Assembly: GCF_019976975.1 (NCBI RefSeq)
Contig: NZ_AP024630.1
Span: 806,001-870,000 of the forward strand
Reading direction: 5' to 3'
Source: Arthrobacter sp. NtRootA1
GTDB taxonomy: Bacteria; Actinomycetota; Actinomycetes; Actinomycetales; Micrococcaceae
Length of the DNA stretch: 64,000 nt
The notes under the pieces are model-generated. The model saw only the letters and a program-made list of their open reading frames with translations, was not told the DNA's origin and ran no database searches. Made by a program: the position numbers and the translations under genes. Of this stretch, positions 60,366-64,000 are shown one piece after another (position 1 is the stretch's first letter; each line of letters begins with the position of its first letter).

Positions 60366-61363
60366 TGGAGCCTCACTCGGGGATCGATGGCGGCATAGGC
60401 GAGGTCCACCACAACATTGGCTACGATGACGAAGAACGCGGCCAACATGGTGATGGCCATGGTGACGGGCAGGTCACCCGAAATTGCGGCGTGCACTGCG
60501 GTGAAGCCCAGGCCGGGAACGGAGAAGATCTGCTCGGTGAGGACGGCACCTCCCAGGAGCAATCCGATGTCCATGCCAAGCATGGTGACAACGGGCGTGA
60601 TCCCGGCGCGGACGCCGTGCTTGAACGTCACGGTCCGTGGTGCCAGGCCCTTGGCGCGGGCAGTGCGGATGAAGTCCTCGCCGAATGTCTCGATCATGTT
60701 GGTCCGGGTGACACGGATGTAGGAGGCGCTGAACAGCACGGCCAATGCGATCCATGGCAGCAGGTAGTTCGCCACCCATGCGCCCGGTCCCTGTGGACCA
60801 AAGGGGCTATTGATCTCGTTGGTTGTGAACGGCAGAAGGTGTAGCTGGTTGACGAAGAGAAGCAGCAGGAACAGGCCCGTAACCGGGATGGGCAGCGATA
60901 CGCCCACCGACGCTGCGCCCACGATGAACTTGTCCACTGGCGAACCCTTGCGCAGCGCGGCGAGAAGGCCCAAGCCGACGCCGGTGATGGTCCACAGGAT
61001 GAGTGCCCCAATGGCCATGGAGAACGTGTAGGGGAGCGATCGGGCGATGATGTCCGCAACACTCTCATTGGTCTGGAAAGACTTGCCCAAGCATGGCCAT
61101 TCACAGAGCGTTTGGGCTCCGGGCGCACCGATCATCCGGGGCGAGAAGAGGCCACGCATGTAGTCGATGTACTGGACAAAGAAGGGCTGGTCCATGCCCA
61201 GGGCAACGCGGGCCTCGGCCACGCGTTCAGGAGTGCATTCCTGTCCGCAGGCGGCGGCCGCGGGGTCCGAGGGGCCAAGCTGGAAGAGCGTGAAAGTGAT
61301 GAAACTGACTGCGGCGAGCAGCAGGACCAACGATCCGGTCCTGCGAAGAATGAAAGTCATCAT
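60362..61363 (-). CDS. Peptide/nickel-type ABC transporter permease (DppB type)
   Basis: A 333-residue permease with about six helices. The first helix is followed by a large extracellular segment with a CGQEC pair. The EAA-type loop GEDFIRTARAKGLAPRTVTF marks the ATPase contact. Two ATG codons in a row begin the frame. It lies after the substrate-binding protein gene across an 81-base gap with a hairpin. Confidence 0.92.
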   Translation of the reverse strand: MMTFILRRTGSLVLLLAAVSFITFTLFQLGPSDPAAAACGQECTPERVAEARVALGMDQPFFVQYIDYMRGLFSPRMIGAPGAQTLCEWPCLGKSFQTNESVADIIARSLPYTFSMAIGALILWTITGVGLGLLAALRKGSPVDKFIVGAASVGVSLPIPVTGLFLLLLFVNQLHLLPFTTNEINSPFGPQGPGAWVANYLLPWIALAVLFSASYIRVTRTNMIETFGEDFIRTARAKGLAPRTVTFKHGVRAGITPVVTMLGMDIGLLLGGAVLTEQIFSVPGLGFTAVHAAISGDLPVTMAITMLAAFFVIVANVVVDLAYAAIDPRVRLQ

Positions 61364-61373
61364 AGTGGTGGTT

Positions 61374-61404
61374 GCGGGCCGCCCGCTGGGAGCAGGCGGC
61401 CCGC
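61374..61404 (-). terminator. Hairpin between dppA- and dppB-type genes
   Basis: GCGGGCCGCC (61374-61383) pairs with GGCGGCCCGC (61395-61404). No T run follows on the reverse strand, so partial termination or protection of the upstream binding-protein message is more likely than full termination. Confidence 0.6.
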
Positions 61405-61444
61405 TTCTCCTTCTGGACTATGCCGATGTGTTGTCGAAGTCCGG

Positions 61445-63169
61445 TTAGTGCTCGACGCCGACGATCGAGAGGTCGATGCCGCCGAAGAAGTAGCCCACCT
61501 GGGCGTTGCGGACGTTGGATCCCACCACGCTGTTGGTGTGGCTGCGGATGAGCGGGACGATGGGGTACGTCTTCAGGGCAGTGCCGAACGCCTCGGACCA
61601 CTTCTTGCCAAGCTCTTCTGAAGTGCCGTCCGTGTTGCGCAGATCAAACATCGTCTTGGAAACTACGGGATCGAAGTAGCGGGAGGTGTTGGAGAAGCCG
61701 TAGCTGGTGCCTTCGTTGTTCGGTCCCAGCAAGGGGTCTGCTGAAGTACGGACGGAGGCCGGATCGGCGCCACCGCACCAGCCGGAGCGGCCCATGTCCG
61801 GAAGCTGTTCGCTGGCTAGGACCGAGTAGTAGTTCGGCGCCGGAATGGCCACCAGCTCAACATCGATGCCCAGGGCCTTGAGGTTTTGCTGGACTACGGT
61901 GCCGGTGTTCTTGAAGGCGTCGCGGTTGTTGGCGTAGCCGTACGTGAGGGTCTTGGGGTAGTCCTTGCCTTCAAGGAGCTTCTTGGCTTCTTCCAGCTTG
62001 GGCTTGCCCGCAGGATCCAGCTCCAGCTCCGTCTCGACGTAACCACGCATCTTGGAGTTGAGCGGGCTCTGCGTGATCTCGCCAAAGCGTCGTCCGCCGT
62101 ACTGCACCAGGATTGATTGGCGGTCCAAAGCCAGGGCGATTGCCTTGCGGACGTCCGGGTCCTTGATCTTTTCCGTGTTCAGGCTGAGGACATCGTTGCA
62201 GCCCAGGAGGCCGGATGCGACGCGATCCTTGACTTTGGCATCGGCCAGCTTGGCGGAATCCGAGGTCTGCAGAGCGCCGTTGGAATCGAGCGTAATGGCA
62301 TTTGGATCCGAGTCAGCCAACAGCTGCTGGCTGATGGTTGCCTGCGAGGTGGAGAGGGAGAAACTGAAGGTATCCGGAAGGGCAGTGCGGTTGGGGTCCG
62401 TGGCGGCGTCCCAGTGCGGGTTGCGGACCAGTTTGAGCGACTTGCCCCGGTTGTAGGACTCCACCATGTAAGGCCCCGAAGACACAGGATGGTTGGTGTA
62501 GTCCAGCTTGGTGTCCTTGGCCTTGGGTACCGGCGCCGTGTTGGAGCGGGACGCCAACGCAGGGAACTCAGCGAACGGCTTTTTCAGATGGAAGACTATG
62601 GTTCGGTCATCCGGCGCTTCAACCGCCTGAAGCGACGCGGAAGGATCCTTGTACGGCCCCTTGTACCCGCCGGCGTCGAGCGCTGAATTCAACTCTTGCG
62701 GCGCCTGGGTGAAGACATCCTGCGCGAAGGTGCGTTCCACGCCGTACTTGATATCGGCGGAGGTGATGGGTGTTCCGTCCTCAAACTTAACGCCTTCCTT
62801 GAGCGTGAACGTCCAGCTGAGGCCATCGTCGGAAACTTTGCCGGTGTCCGTTGCGAGGTCAGGGACCACTGTTGGGGGTTGCCCTGCGGTTTCCTTGGCC
62901 ATGGTCAGGGTCCGGTAGTACAACTGGCCCACATTGGCGGTCTGGACGTAGTTGCTGTTGCCGGGATCCAGGGTCTGGAAGTCCGAGGACATCAGGACGT
63001 TGAGGTTGCCGCCCTTGGTGTTGAAGCCGGTCTTGACCACGTTGGGTGCCAGCTCCGTGACCGATTCTGCGGACTTGGTGTTGCCGGGCTGGTTCTGGCC
63101 GGCGGCGCAGCCTGTTGCGGCCATGGCAATCAGCACGGAAAGCGCCAGTGCTCTCGTGGGGGTTTTCAT
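61445..63169 (-). CDS. ABC transporter substrate-binding lipoprotein (SBP_bac_5)
   Basis: A 574-residue protein. The signal peptide ends in the lipobox MAATGCAAG, and the mature protein is a peptide/nickel-binding family 5 domain (NVLMSSDFQTLDPGNSNYVQ; LKEGVKFEDGTPITSADIKY). ATG 63169 has AGAGGAG a few bases upstream. The ligand is not predictable; peptides or small N-compounds linked to the amidohydrolase are candidates. Confidence 0.92.
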   Translation of the reverse strand: MKTPTRALALSVLIAMAATGCAAGQNQPGNTKSAESVTELAPNVVKTGFNTKGGNLNVLMSSDFQTLDPGNSNYVQTANVGQLYYRTLTMAKETAGQPPTVVPDLATDTGKVSDDGLSWTFTLKEGVKFEDGTPITSADIKYGVERTFAQDVFTQAPQELNSALDAGGYKGPYKDPSASLQAVEAPDDRTIVFHLKKPFAEFPALASRSNTAPVPKAKDTKLDYTNHPVSSGPYMVESYNRGKSLKLVRNPHWDAATDPNRTALPDTFSFSLSTSQATISQQLLADSDPNAITLDSNGALQTSDSAKLADAKVKDRVASGLLGCNDVLSLNTEKIKDPDVRKAIALALDRQSILVQYGGRRFGEITQSPLNSKMRGYVETELELDPAGKPKLEEAKKLLEGKDYPKTLTYGYANNRDAFKNTGTVVQQNLKALGIDVELVAIPAPNYYSVLASEQLPDMGRSGWCGGADPASVRTSADPLLGPNNEGTSYGFSNTSRYFDPVVSKTMFDLRNTDGTSEELGKKWSEAFGTALKTYPIVPLIRSHTNSVVGSNVRNAQVGYFFGGIDLSIVGVEH

Positions 63170-63212
63170 GATGCTCCTCTTGAAGGGGTTGGGTGGAGGG
63201 AGATGTTGGAAG

Positions 63213-64000
63213 TTAGTGGCGGGAAGCCTTGGGGTCCAGCGCGTCCCGGACGGCGTCGCCCAGGAGGTTGAACGCCAGGACGGTGACAATGAGCATGACG
63301 CCCGGAACAGCAAGGAACCACGGATCGCTGAGGTACCAGTTGCCGGATTGCGCCGCGTTCAGCATTTGGCCCCACGACGGTGTGGGGTCCTTGACGCCGA
63401 CGCCCAGGAAGGAAAGGGCTGCTTCAGCAGAAATGTTGGTGGGGATCAACATGGTGGCGTACACCAGGACTACTCCCATGACGTTGGGGATGATCTGGCG
63501 GAACAAGACGCTCAAGTGGGAGGCACCGAAGGAGCGGGCCGCTTCCACAAACTCGCGTTCCCGGAGGCTCAGGACCTGGCCGCGGACAATCCTTGCCAGA
63601 TAAGCCCACCCGAAGAATCCGAGGATGATCACCAGGGAGGCCATGGGCAGGAAGCTGCCTTCGCCCAGCGGTGTATCCCGGAGCCGGGATTGCAGGATGG
63701 GCGTCAGGGAGAGCACCAGGAGAAGGTGCGGGAATGCGAGGAACAGGTCCATGATGCGGCTGATGACGGCGTCCGTCTTACCACCGAAGTAGCCCGCAGC
63801 CGCACCGAGTACTGTTCCTAGAACTACGGAAACGGCAGTGGACAGCAGGGCGATGGTGAGGGAAACCTGGCCACCGTAGGCGAGCCGGGCGAAAAGGTCG
63901 CGGCCCAAGCCGGGCTCAACGCCCAACCAGTGCTCGTCGGACGGATACATATAGCCGGGAAGCGGCAGGCCAGGCGTCTGGAAGTCGTCCAGTACCTCGG
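63213..64000 (-). CDS. Peptide/nickel-type ABC transporter permease (DppC type), 5' part outside window
   Basis: At least 262 codons open to the right edge. The visible part has five helices and the EAA loop REFVEAARSFGASHLSVLF. The frame continues without stop beyond an internal ATG at 63950 (upstream residues read ...TPGLPLPGY), so the true start lies outside. It precedes the binding-protein gene by 43 bases. Confidence 0.9.
   Translation of the reverse strand, partial: EVLDDFQTPGLPLPGYMYPSDEHWLGVEPGLGRDLFARLAYGGQVSLTIALLSTAVSVVLGTVLGAAAGYFGGKTDAVISRIMDLFLAFPHLLLVLSLTPILQSRLRDTPLGEGSFLPMASLVIILGFFGWAYLARIVRGQVLSLREREFVEAARSFGASHLSVLFRQIIPNVMGVVLVYATMLIPTNISAEAALSFLGVGVKDPTPSWGQMLNAAQSGNWYLSDPWFLAVPGVMLIVTVLAFNLLGDAVRDALDPKASRH

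Overview
The window comes from a high-GC actinobacterium of the family Micrococcaceae, most likely Arthrobacter sensu lato (Arthrobacter or Paenarthrobacter). This rests on the 16S/23S/5S operon, the gpmA-phoU-senX3-regX3 and lpqE/carD-ispD-ispF-cysS-rlmB gene orders shared with other actinobacteria, frequent GTG and TTG starts, and a GlgE-type alpha-glucan pathway. Genus assignment is from memory of these features, not from a database search.

Layout. 1-2550: a row of tiny membrane-protein genes, then two decayed genes (a lipoprotein broken at a C7 run and a hydrolase-like remnant). 2551-4486: a CPYC-type thioredoxin-reductase-like flavoprotein with a small membrane protein, divergent from an XRE-cupin regulator. 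4581-4652: tRNA-Thr(CGT) with a strong terminator. 4869-9053: a PhnX-like HAD phosphatase convergent on tmk-holB-exported hydrolase. 9128-15366: PLP trans-sulfuration enzyme, DUF2516 protein, methyltransferase, gpmA, phoU and the SenX3/RegX3 two-component system, with an 11-bp direct-repeat array that looks like a PHO box. 15448-21103: LpqE-like lipoprotein, carD, ispD, ispF, small lipoprotein, cysS, rlmB.

21437-35862 is an alpha-glucan/trehalose block: after a nitrilase-family gene come glgX, a secreted guanyl-type RNase with its barstar inhibitor, glgP (reverse), then glgE-treS and one reading frame joining maltokinase to the GlgB branching enzyme. TreS would make maltose from trehalose, Mak maltose-1-phosphate, GlgE would extend glucan, GlgB branch it, and GlgX/GlgP break it down. 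36003-41992 is one complete rrn operon (promoter, leader, 16S, spacer without tRNA, 23S, 5S, terminators).

42009-53206: patatin-like protein with a possible leader peptide, an SRPBCC protein and a GNAT enzyme, then a LacI-controlled maltodextrin module: alpha-glucosidase and lacI on one strand, and malE/malF/malG plus a GH13 enzyme on the other, with two near-identical LacI-type operators in the divergent control region. 53279-56929: glycolate-oxidase-type FAD enzyme, CynX-type MFS exporter and a flavin-reductase-like protein. 57013-64000: a reverse-strand peptide/nickel-type ABC transporter (dppC partial, dppA, dppB, dppD, dppF) ending in a cytosine-deaminase-like amidohydrolase.

The most unusual material is between genes: two families of dispersed hairpin elements whose cores are conserved while their flanking stems differ but stay complementary, a 32-bp-period inverted tandem array, and a 51-bp near-perfect palindrome before gpmA.
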